Below, in pieces: positions 27,069 through 33,847 of a DNA stretch of 61,689 nucleotides (positions are counted from its first letter, which is position 1; every line of letters starts with the position of its first letter). The stretch lies in contig QZKQ01000124.1 in the NCBI GenBank assembly GCA_003599535.1, positions 1 to 61,689 on the forward strand, given 5' to 3'. The translations under genes were made by a program, and so were the position numbers. Source of the DNA: Candidatus Zixiibacteriota bacterium (GTDB lineage Bacteria > Electryoneota > B3-LCP). The notes beneath the pieces were generated by a model. That model saw only the letters and a list, made by a program, of their open reading frames with translations, was not told the origin of the DNA and made no database searches.

Positions 27069-27098
27069 GGGAACTCCCGCCGCCAAGGGCGGGTTCCC
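27069..27098 (-). terminator. Hairpin downstream of the 160-aa gene
   Basis: An 11-bp stem GGGAACCCGCCC-type pairing with one bulged base (27069-27081 with 27087-27098), 25 nt after the stop of the 160-aa gene on the minus strand. Only TAATTAGGATTT follows, so termination strength is uncertain. Confidence 0.5.
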
Positions 27099-27123
27099 CT
27101 GCATTTCGAAATTCCATCCCGTT

Positions 27124-27606
27124 TCACACGCGTCCGAAGAGCACGGTCTTGTTGCCGCCGCGCTGCTTTTCGCACTTGGGACAGGTGACCTGCCAAAAAT
27201 ATATCCGGACCGGATCAATGTGCGCCCGGTCCTGGGTGAATGCCTTCAGCTCGCTGATGGCGTCGCCCAGCCGTTTCCTGGCCCCACGAAATACGCGGGA
27301 CAACATCCGGGCGTTGTCAAACTGCTCCACGTTAGCATCCAACTGTTCCGGATCCTTGATCTCCATCATCACCCGGCCCTGGAACGTGCCGGGCAGGTAC
27401 AGCACCATGTCCGGGTTGACAGGCTGATATCCCTTGCGCTGGATATCCGCCTTCATCTGCTGCAGCTTCTTGTCATAGCCTACCGGGACATTGAAGACAT
27501 GGGGGATGTCTTCAAAGTAAAAAAACTTGCCGGTCCAGTTCTGGTCCATGTTGTGCCAGTCCTGGTCATTGATTTCCGGGCAAGTGCAGGGGGTGGCCTC
27601 AGCCAT
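27124..27606 (-). CDS. Uncharacterised protein with N- and C-terminal cysteine motifs
   Basis: 160 residues from ATG 27606, preceded by GAGGAGA. I do not recognise the family. The N-terminus reads ATPCTCPEINDQDW (CxC) and the C-terminus VTCPKCEKQRGG (CxxC); between them are FFYFEDIPHVFNVPVGY and a central helix-rich part (ANVEQFDNARMLSRVFRGARKRLGDAISELKAF, in pieces). The four cysteines could together hold one metal or cluster. No signal peptide or membrane segment is present, so it is cytosolic. It lies 80 nt after der on the same strand and may belong to the same transcript. Confidence 0.75.
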   Translation of the reverse strand: MAEATPCTCPEINDQDWHNMDQNWTGKFFYFEDIPHVFNVPVGYDKKLQQMKADIQRKGYQPVNPDMVLYLPGTFQGRVMMEIKDPEQLDANVEQFDNARMLSRVFRGARKRLGDAISELKAFTQDRAHIDPVRIYFWQVTCPKCEKQRGGNKTVLFGRV

Positions 27607-27686
27607 AGGATCTCCTCGGGAGAGTTGGGGGTAGCCGGCAGCGTTGGGCCCCGGCCGTAGAATGGAAGGCATGAACAGGAATGGGT

Positions 27687-28991
27687 TTACTTCTTGCGGA
27701 AAACCAGGCGCAACGGCACGCCGGAAAAACCGAATTGCTGTCGAATGGTCTTTTCCAGGAAGCGGCGGTACGAATGGGCCACTCCAGCGGGGATGTTGCA
27801 GAAAAAGCCGATCAGTGGCGGAGCGGTACGCAACTGGGTGATGTACTTGATCTTGATGAATCGCCCATTGTAGGAGGGCGGCGGAGTGCGTGCGATGACC
27901 GGCAGCAGGGCGTTGTTCAACTGGGATGTGGTCAGGCGGCGGACGCGATCCTGGCCGATCTGCAGGCTGAGGTCCAGGGCTTTCAGCAGGCGCTGGCGCT
28001 CGAGGGCCGAGACGAACAGCATCGGTAAATGGCCATACTCGCCCAGCAGCACCCGCAGGCGTTTCTCCCAATCTACCATGGTGGTGTGATCCTTGGTCAC
28101 GGCGTCCCATTTGTTCATCAACAGGAGCACCCCTTTGCCCTCTTCATAGGCCTCGGATATGATCCGCTGATCTTCACTGACCAAGCCGATGGTGGCGTCC
28201 ATGACCACCCAGACTACCTCGGCCCGCTCCAGCGCCCGGGAGGTGCGCAACTGGCTGTAAAAATCCACCGCCTCCTTGGTTTTGCCCCGGCGCTTCAACC
28301 CGGCGGTGTCCACCAGGATGATGTCCTGCTTCTGGTAACGCAGGGGGGTATCGGTGGAATCGCGCGTGGTGCCGGCGATTTCCGACACCACCACGGTCTT
28401 CTGACCGGTCAGGGCGTTGACCATGGATGACTTGCCCACGTTGGGCCGCCCCACGATGGCGATGCGCAGCGCCTCGGCCGGTTCTCCGGCTTTCGCTTCA
28501 GGAAAATCCACGGCGGCGTCCAGCAGGTCGCCGATGCCGTACCCACGCATGGCCGAGACGAAGTGGATCTGGTCGAAGCCCAGTTTGGGGAAGTTCTGCG
28601 GGTCGCGCTCCCGGACTTCGGTATCGGCCTTATTGATGACCACCAGCACGTCCTTTTTCAGCCGGTGCAGGTAGCGGGCGATGGTCTGGTCCAGGTCGGT
28701 CACGCCCGTCTCCCAATCCACCACGAAGAGGATGCGGGTGGCTTCCTGGGCGGCGAATTCCACCTGTTCGCGAACCGCCTCAATGATGGGGTCCTTGGTT
28801 CCCGGCAGCATGCCCCCGGTGTCAATCAGGGCGAAGGGGCGGCCGCGCCACTCCGTCTGGGCGTAGATGCGGTCGCGGGTGATGCCGGGCGCATCGTCCA
28901 CGATGGCCTGGCGCCGCCCCAAAATGCGGTTGAACAGCGAGGACTTGCCCACATTGGGCCGCCCCAGGATGACGACGGAAGGCAGGTTCAT
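27687..28991 (-). CDS. der: Ribosome-assembly GTPase Der (EngA)
   Basis: 434 residues. Der is the double-GTPase needed for 50S ribosome maturation. Two G domains are visible: GRPNVGKSSLFNRI, DTGG and NKAD in the first half, GRPNVGKSSMVNAL, DTAG and NKWD in the second, followed by the KH-like C-terminal domain (RTPPPSYNGRFIKIKYITQ) and the basic end FRKK. Length is normal. Its ATG overlaps the stop of the DUF512 gene upstream (ATGA), so the two are translationally coupled, a pairing known in other bacteria. Confidence 0.97.
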   Translation of the reverse strand: MNLPSVVILGRPNVGKSSLFNRILGRRQAIVDDAPGITRDRIYAQTEWRGRPFALIDTGGMLPGTKDPIIEAVREQVEFAAQEATRILFVVDWETGVTDLDQTIARYLHRLKKDVLVVINKADTEVRERDPQNFPKLGFDQIHFVSAMRGYGIGDLLDAAVDFPEAKAGEPAEALRIAIVGRPNVGKSSMVNALTGQKTVVVSEIAGTTRDSTDTPLRYQKQDIILVDTAGLKRRGKTKEAVDFYSQLRTSRALERAEVVWVVMDATIGLVSEDQRIISEAYEEGKGVLLLMNKWDAVTKDHTTMVDWEKRLRVLLGEYGHLPMLFVSALERQRLLKALDLSLQIGQDRVRRLTTSQLNNALLPVIARTPPPSYNGRFIKIKYITQLRTAPPLIGFFCNIPAGVAHSYRRFLEKTIRQQFGFSGVPLRLVFRKK

Positions 28992-30295
28992 GACCTCTCC
29001 CCGGTTAACATGGCCCGCCAGTCGCCGTCGAAGGTCTCCACCGGCAAACCGAGGCGCTCGGCCACCCCGTCCACGGTCCAGTCATCCAGCAGCAGGCCGT
29101 CCGCGTTCAGGCAGTCAGGCGGCAGAAACACGCCGTAATCCCCGTTTTCCCGTCCTTCCAGGTGCGCTTTGACCGCTTTTACCACGTCATGGCCTCCCAG
29201 GAGCCCCGCCACGGTTACGCTTTCCCCCAGCAGCTCGTTGGATGCTGCCAGAATTTCGATCTCCAGGCCCTTCACCCGCCGCTGGAAGTCTTTGGCCAGG
29301 GAGCGCAACACCGTCGCGGCGGACCGGCCGGTAACCCACAGCAGCCTCCGCGGTGCGGGAAGCTCGACCGGCAGGCTGTCCCGGGCGGCGCGGGCCTGTT
29401 CGAGGGTCCAGCGCACCAGCCCCACGCCGTTTTCCAGTTGGGGGTAGCCTTCGTAGGCTTCCTCCGGGGGAAAATCGTCCCCCGCCAGAAGGATTAACTC
29501 GTCGGCGGGATACACCCAGCGGCTGCCCTGCCGGCTATGCATGCGTTCCTGCCATGACCGGACCTGCGCCAGCGCCGCGGCGGCCTCGGCCCCGATCAGG
29601 CGGCGCAGATCGGGCAACTTCCGGCGGTGGCCGGTCAGGCCCACGGGCACGACGGACAGCGAGGCCAGGCCGGGGTACAGGGGCGCGAGATCCCGCAGGG
29701 TCTCTTCCAGCACCGGGCCGTCGTTCATGCCGGCCACCAGGACGATCTGTCCGTGGATTTCCAGGCCGGCGTCGGTCAGCTCTTTTAATATCGGCAGGAT
29801 GGGGGCGCGCTTGACCCCCAACAGGCCGCCCCGGATCAGCGGGTCGGTGGCGTGGATGGAGACGTATAACGGCGACAGGCGTAACCGCTTGACCCGTTCC
29901 AGATCCCGGGAGGTGAACCCCACCAGGGTCAGGTAGCTGCCGAAGAGAAACGAGAAGCGGTAATCCTCATCTTTGACGTAGAGGGTGGGGCGCAGGCCTT
30001 CGGGCAGTTGCTGCACGAAGCAGAACTTGCAGTCGCAGTGGCAGGAACGCACCGACAGCGGTTCGATTTCCCAGCCGGGGTCCTGCCCCGGTTCCAGGTC
30101 CAGGTCCAGTTCCAGCAGGGCGCCGTCGCGCTGCACTTCCAGAGTGGCCGGGCCGTGGGCGTAAAACCGCACGTCCAGGGCGTCCTCCAGGGTCTGGCCG
30201 TTGATCTTGCGCAGCAGATCACCGGGTCTCATGCCGGCGCGCTGCGCCGCCGATCCGGGTTCCACCGCCATAAGGTGCACACCGATGCGCTTCAC
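28988..30295 (-). CDS. DUF512-family PDZ/radical-SAM-like protein
   Basis: 435 residues. The start is taken as GTG 30295 because the PDZ-like opening KRIGVHLMAVEPGSAAQRAGMRPGDLLRKING begins there and longer frames would run into the tRNA gene. The PDZ part covers residues about 1-70. Then VRSCHCDCKFCFVQQLP carries the cysteine cluster, followed by YRFSFLFGSYLTLVGF, LSPLYVSIHATDP, IHGQIVLVAGMNDG and LSVVPVGLTGHR, all DUF512 landmarks of the family that binds an iron-sulfur cluster and resembles radical-SAM enzymes. Its reaction is not established. Overlaps der by 4 nt. Confidence 0.92.
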   Translation of the reverse strand: MKRIGVHLMAVEPGSAAQRAGMRPGDLLRKINGQTLEDALDVRFYAHGPATLEVQRDGALLELDLDLEPGQDPGWEIEPLSVRSCHCDCKFCFVQQLPEGLRPTLYVKDEDYRFSFLFGSYLTLVGFTSRDLERVKRLRLSPLYVSIHATDPLIRGGLLGVKRAPILPILKELTDAGLEIHGQIVLVAGMNDGPVLEETLRDLAPLYPGLASLSVVPVGLTGHRRKLPDLRRLIGAEAAAALAQVRSWQERMHSRQGSRWVYPADELILLAGDDFPPEEAYEGYPQLENGVGLVRWTLEQARAARDSLPVELPAPRRLLWVTGRSAATVLRSLAKDFQRRVKGLEIEILAASNELLGESVTVAGLLGGHDVVKAVKAHLEGRENGDYGVFLPPDCLNADGLLLDDWTVDGVAERLGLPVETFDGDWRAMLTGERS

Positions 30296-30330
30296 TGTAT
30301 ATTCCGGCCCTCGCGGCCTTCCCTTCAATG

Positions 30331-30354
30331 ACAAACCCCCGACGGCGCCGGGGG
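30331..30354 (-). terminator. Terminator of the tRNA-Gly gene
   Basis: A CCCCCG / CGGGGG stem with a 7-nt loop, followed on the minus strand by TTTGT. It is 10 nt past the tRNA 3' end. Confidence 0.75.
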
Positions 30355-30364
30355 AAAACCTGTG

Positions 30365-30437
30365 AGCGGCTGACGGGGCTCGAACCCGCAACACTTGGCT
30401 TGGGAAGCCAATACGCTACCAATTGCGTCACAGCCGC
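30365..30437 (-). tRNA. tRNA-Gly (anticodon CCC)
   Basis: 73-nt cloverleaf on the minus strand: acceptor GCGGCTG / CAGCCGC with discriminator U, D arm ACGC / GCGT around AATTGGTA, anticodon arm TTGGC / GCCAA around TTCCCAA (anticodon CCC, reading GGG), variable loop GTGTT, and T arm GCGGG TTCGAGC CCCGT. A U discriminator fits glycine. CCA is not encoded; the next bases are CAC. It is a stand-alone gene with its own promoter and terminator. Confidence 0.97.
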
Positions 30438-30465
30438 TGGTCTCGTCTGTTTCTCTGACGGGCCT

Positions 30466-30494
30466 ATGATACAAAATTTTAACGCCAAAGTCAA
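30466..30494 (-). promoter_or_regulatory. Promoter of the tRNA-Gly gene
   Basis: On the minus strand TTGACT (30494-30489), a 17-nt spacer and TATCAT (30471-30466). The expected start of transcription lies about 20 nt before the tRNA 5' end at 30437. Confidence 0.85.
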
Positions 30495-30554
30495 GGAATT
30501 GTTTCGCCATTGTGGCATCGGCGCTTCCGCCGAAGCGATACGGCCGCGCCGGCG

Positions 30555-31037
30555 TCACAGTTTTGGCTGGATTTCCGCCATGAGGGTTTCCAGTCCCTCG
30601 CAGTCCTCATCGCTGAAGGCGTCCAGTTCGGTGGCGTCCACGTCGAAGACGGCGAAAAGCTTTCCGTCACCGCCGTACACCGGCACCACGATCTCGGAGG
30701 CGGACCGGGAATCGCAGGCGATGTGGTCCTCGAAGTCGTTCACGTTGGGGACGATGACGGGCAGTTCCCGCGCCGCGCACAGGCCGCACACCCCACGTCC
30801 GAAGGGGATGCGCAGGCAGCCGAAGGTCCCCTGGTAGGGCCCCACGACCAGCTCGTCCGGCTTCTGGGGATCCACGCGGTAAAAGCCCACCCAGAAGAAA
30901 TGCGGCAGGTTGGTCTTCAGGATGCAGACCACGCTGGACATCACCGCCAGCGGGTCGGACTCTTCGCGCAACACCTCGCGGAGCTGCGCCAGGCTCAGGG
31001 CATACAGTTCGGCTTTTTCTTCGGGGGGAGGGATCAT
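30555..31037 (-). CDS. msrC: Free methionine-(R)-sulfoxide reductase (GAF domain)
   Basis: 160 residues. fRMsr reduces free methionine-R-sulfoxide using a GAF-fold active site. VVGPYQGTFGCLRIPFGRGVCG and FEDHIACDSRSASEIVVPV contain the three functional cysteines, here Cys74, Cys84 and Cys108, spaced exactly as Cys84, Cys94 and Cys118 in the E. coli enzyme (YebR). ATG 31037 gives a typical length, although no good ribosome site precedes it and an upstream start at 31097 is possible. It is a cytosolic oxidative-damage repair enzyme, isolated from other stress genes. Confidence 0.93.
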   Translation of the reverse strand: MIPPPEEKAELYALSLAQLREVLREESDPLAVMSSVVCILKTNLPHFFWVGFYRVDPQKPDELVVGPYQGTFGCLRIPFGRGVCGLCAARELPVIVPNVNDFEDHIACDSRSASEIVVPVYGGDGKLFAVFDVDATELDAFSDEDCEGLETLMAEIQPKL

Positions 31038-31110
31038 GGGGGGATCACGGTTAACGGCAACTTCCCTTATTATACGGAAAAGACGGGGGATTTGCAATGG
31101 GATTGTGGGG

Positions 31111-31164
31111 GAAGTGAGGATGGAAAAAGGAAAATGGAAAGATGGGAAGATGGAAGGATGGAAG
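31111..31164. repeat. Purine-rich low-complexity tract
   Basis: A run of degenerate GGAARATGGAA-like units, almost entirely A and G, between msrC and the VCBS gene. It borders directly on the first copy of the dispersed repeat at 31166 and looks like slipped-strand expansion; no coding signal. Confidence 0.6.
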
Positions 31165-31165
31165 T

Positions 31166-31188
31166 AGCGCCGGCGTCCCTGCCGGTGG
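31166..31188 (+). repeat. Dispersed repeat, copy A
   Basis: A 23-nt core beginning AGCGCCGGCGTCCC and ending GCCGGTGG recurs with one mismatch in inverted orientation at 33730-33752. The two copies bracket the VCBS gene and the orphan sorting domain. Confidence 0.75.
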
Positions 31189-31193
31189 AGGCC

Positions 31194-33224
31194 TTACTGG
31201 ATGGTCACCAGCTTGCGCGTGAGCGTCCCGGTTTCCGTCGCCAGCCGCACGAAGTAGATCCCCGAGGCGTATCCGGACGATTCCCACGGTAGGGAATAGC
31301 TGCCCGCGTTCATCCTCCCCGAGGCCAAAGTGGCGACCCTGGCACCCAAGAGATTGTACACCGCCAAGTCCACCTCCTGGGAGTAAGGCAGTTGGAAGGA
31401 GATGGCGGTGGTGGGGTTGCCCGGCTGGGGCGACAGCGACAGATCCATCACCCGTTGCAGATGAGGACGGGTGTAGGGGGAGACGGAGACGGTGTCGGTG
31501 GTGTTGCGAAAGAAGTAGATGCCGCCTTCGCTGCAACCCACCCATAGATCCACATCGCCATCGGCGTCCACATCCCCGCCGGTGGGTTTGGGGGAACCGA
31601 TCACCAGGTCGCATAGATTGGAATCGGTTCGCACCATCTGGGGGCTTTGCGGAGTGCCGACATTGTCCCACAGCTCGACGTGTCCCCAGGTGTTGACCCC
31701 GGTCAGGAGATCCACATCCCCGTCCAGATCAAAGTCGCAGAAGCGGGGATTTCTCCCCCCCGAGATGCCCTGCCAATTCTCACTCAGCAGCACAAAACTG
31801 GGCTGCTGGGGCGTGCCCTGGTTCTGGTAGTACACCAGTCCCTGGCCCCAAGCCCCCAACAGCATGTCTCCATCCCCGTCCCCATCCATGTCCGCCAGCG
31901 TCACGGTACCCAAGGCATCGTAGGGGGTCTGAATCATAAACATGCTGATGAAGGAGGGATTCTGCGGTGTGCCCACGTTGCGATAAAAGGTGATCTCTCC
32001 GTTGAAGAGCTGACCGTTGGCGCGGACCAGATCCTTATCTCCATCAGCATCCAGGTCGTACAGATCCACGGCGTGGGCGGCCACGCCCGGCAGCATGTCC
32101 GGATAGGCCAGGGAGAAGGCCGGCGCCGCAATGGTGCCGGTGTTCCGGTACACCCTTAATTCTTGGCCATTGCTGACCCACAGATCCAACCTTTGATCAC
32201 CGTCGTCATCCACGAGGATCGGTTTGCTGTAGGCGCCCTCGTCGAAGGTCAGGCTGTTGACCCTCACCAACTGCATCTGCGGGGCTGGTGGCGAGCCCAG
32301 GTTTTGATAGTAAAACACGTCCCCAAGATCGTTGTCTGATCCCGTCTGATACGCCTCCCGCCCCACCCACAGGTCGAAGTCTCCATCAGAGTCCAGGTCG
32401 GCGAACTCGGGGGCGGCGCAGTCCCCCACGTCAATGCCCTGCCATTGATTTGTCACCCAAGAAAAGCTGGCCTGCTGGGAGGTGCCGTCGTTGCGCCAGT
32501 GGCGGAGGCGGCCGTAGTAATCCCCGATGAAGAGGTCGTAGTCCCCATCGGCATCTATATCGCAGAATTCCGGGGTGCACCACTGCCCGGTGGAGATGCC
32601 GAAGTAACTGCTGCTGGCCAGTGAATAGGCGTACTGGCTGGAATCCCCCACATTCTGGTAATACTTCAATTGCCCTGAAGTGAAGGTGCCGATGAACAGA
32701 TCCTGGTCCCCATCAGCATCGGTGTCGCACAAGGTGGGATCAAACCCATAGATGGGATTACCCTGGATGTCATGGAGGGCGGAATCCACCCACACGAAAT
32801 TGGGCGCCGTGCTATTGCCAGTATTTTCATACACGCGCAGCCCGAAGCAATATAAAAACAGATCGTAATCCCCATCTGCATCCATATCCCAGAACTCCGG
32901 GAAAGTGGCTTGATCAAAGGTTTCAATGTTTTGAAAGGTCTGGGCCTGAAGGTGAAAAGCAGGATCATGGCTGGTGCCGATATTCTGGTAATAGGGGAAC
33001 TGGCCATTCCAAGTTCCAAGGAATAGCTCCAAATCCCCATCACCGTCAATGTCACAAGCATCCGGCACCGAGCGGCTGTAGCCCCCGGTCCAGGCCGCCG
33101 GCAGGGTGTAGCCGTCTATCTCCACCTGCACGCTGTCCCATTCGCGGGTGAACTGGTAGTCTTGGGCGTGCGCCCCCGCAGGGACAAGCAGGGAAGGAAT
33201 CAGCAGTATCAGCAGCCATCGCAT
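31194..33224 (-). CDS. VCBS/FG-GAP repeat protein with T9SS sorting domain
   Basis: 676 residues; ATG 33224 is chosen since GGAG lies 8 nt upstream and the signal peptide MRWLLILLIPSLLVPAGAHA starts there. The mature protein is built of about ten repeats of 45-55 residues with calcium-loop motifs of the type DIDGDGDLELFLG, DMDADGDYDLFL, DIDADGDYDLFIGD and DMDGDGDGDMLLGA, alternating with YYQNIG-type strands, a VCBS/integrin-like propeller. The last 85 residues from LSLSPQPGNPTTAISFQ to RKLVTIQ are a sorting domain lacking the usual YPNPF. A secreted, calcium-binding structural or adhesion protein is inferred. Its codon composition is visibly less GC-rich than its neighbours. Confidence 0.85.
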   Translation of the reverse strand: MRWLLILLIPSLLVPAGAHAQDYQFTREWDSVQVEIDGYTLPAAWTGGYSRSVPDACDIDGDGDLELFLGTWNGQFPYYQNIGTSHDPAFHLQAQTFQNIETFDQATFPEFWDMDADGDYDLFLYCFGLRVYENTGNSTAPNFVWVDSALHDIQGNPIYGFDPTLCDTDADGDQDLFIGTFTSGQLKYYQNVGDSSQYAYSLASSSYFGISTGQWCTPEFCDIDADGDYDLFIGDYYGRLRHWRNDGTSQQASFSWVTNQWQGIDVGDCAAPEFADLDSDGDFDLWVGREAYQTGSDNDLGDVFYYQNLGSPPAPQMQLVRVNSLTFDEGAYSKPILVDDDGDQRLDLWVSNGQELRVYRNTGTIAAPAFSLAYPDMLPGVAAHAVDLYDLDADGDKDLVRANGQLFNGEITFYRNVGTPQNPSFISMFMIQTPYDALGTVTLADMDGDGDGDMLLGAWGQGLVYYQNQGTPQQPSFVLLSENWQGISGGRNPRFCDFDLDGDVDLLTGVNTWGHVELWDNVGTPQSPQMVRTDSNLCDLVIGSPKPTGGDVDADGDVDLWVGCSEGGIYFFRNTTDTVSVSPYTRPHLQRVMDLSLSPQPGNPTTAISFQLPYSQEVDLAVYNLLGARVATLASGRMNAGSYSLPWESSGYASGIYFVRLATETGTLTRKLVTIQ

Positions 33225-33241
33225 GATCGGCTCCATCGGAG

Positions 33242-33270
33242 GGGAGGGCGGGACAAAGCCCCGCCCTCCC
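33242..33270. repeat. Intergenic hairpin upstream of the VCBS gene
   Basis: Perfect 11-bp stem GGGAGGGCGGG / CCCGCCCTCCC with a 7-nt loop, between the orphan sorting domain and the VCBS gene. It might end transcription of the former, but no U-run follows. Confidence 0.55.
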
Positions 33271-33288
33271 AATATAACCTCTTGCCAC

Positions 33289-33714
33289 TCACTTCAGCAA
33301 GAGCATTTTGCCCACATTCTGATACATGCCGCCCTTCTCCAGACCTTCGGCCGTCACCCTGTAGAAATAGACCCCGGAAGAGAGGGCTGAAGCATTGTAG
33401 CGGATCCGGGGCCATCCGGCGTTCTCGATCCCTTCATGGATCACTCCCAGCGACTGCCCCCGCAGATTGAACAGCTCGATCTTCACACGGGAACGCTGCG
33501 GCAGTTCCAACGGGATCACCGTCTGGGCGTTGAAGGGGTTGGGATAGTTCTGGCCCAGGCGAAACGTCTGCAACAGTTGGATCACAGCCTGCACTCCTAT
33601 TGATGAGCCCCCCTCCAGGTCCTTTCCTGTATTGGATATAGTCCGGTCATTGAGGGCCGGGCGAGGGTGGGCGGGGCATGAGATTGCTTCGCCCTTGCGG
33701 GCTCGCAATGACAC
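33289..33714 (-). pseudogene. Orphan T9SS sorting domain, remnant of a lost cargo gene
   Basis: The last 95 residues (LGQNYPNPFNAQTVIPLEL ... SGVYFYRV ... VGKMLLLK) are a complete sorting domain, but there is no signal peptide and no cargo in front of it. The upstream 45 residues are not protein-like: the only ATG (33714) falls inside a dispersed GAGATTGCTTCG-type repeat, so the open frame begins in repeat DNA. I read this as the 3' remnant of a deleted gene, cut close to residue 45. Real expression would give a domain without an export signal. Confidence 0.7.
33681..33712. repeat. Short dispersed palindromic repeat (ATTGCTTCG ... CGCAAT type)
   Basis: ATTGC (33683-33687) pairs with GCAAT (33705-33709), enclosing a second GCCC / GGGC stem. 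The sequence resembles a repetitive palindrome found in many unrelated bacterial genomes (recalled, not searched). It provides the spurious start of the orphan sorting-domain frame. Confidence 0.6.
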
Positions 33715-33729
33715 TTCAAGAGGGGATTT

Positions 33730-33752
33730 CCACCGGCGGGGACGCCGGCGCT
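33730..33752 (-). repeat. Dispersed repeat, copy B (inverted)
   Basis: Inverted copy of the 23-nt core at 31166-31188 with a single mismatch. Core partly self-complementary (CCGGC / GCCGG). Confidence 0.75.
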
Positions 33753-33787
33753 GCCTTCCACCTCATAGGAGCGAAGCGCTACTAATC

Positions 33788-33812
33788 AAAAAGGGCGCAA
33801 ACCCTCGCGCCC
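33788..33812 (-). terminator. Terminator of the malic enzyme gene
   Basis: GGGCGC / GCGCCC stem with an 8-nt loop followed on the minus strand by TTTTT, 35 nt after the maeA stop. Between them lies a small direct repeat of GTTCCCTGTTCC (33818-33844). Confidence 0.8.
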
Positions 33813-33847
33813 TCTCCTGTTCCCTGTTCCTCGTTCCCTGTTCCACC

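Noticed and set aside
27607-28110. N-terminal extension of the 160-residue protein
   Set aside because: It is antisense-frame sequence within der; ATG 27606 has a strong ribosome site.
30296-30394. Longer DUF512 gene starting at 30394
   Set aside because: The extra region overlaps the tRNA-Gly gene and its terminator and is not family sequence.
31194-33224. Direct DNA repeats as a CRISPR or minisatellite
   Set aside because: The periodicity comes from the VCBS protein repeats (DxDGDGD loops), with codon-level divergence between units.
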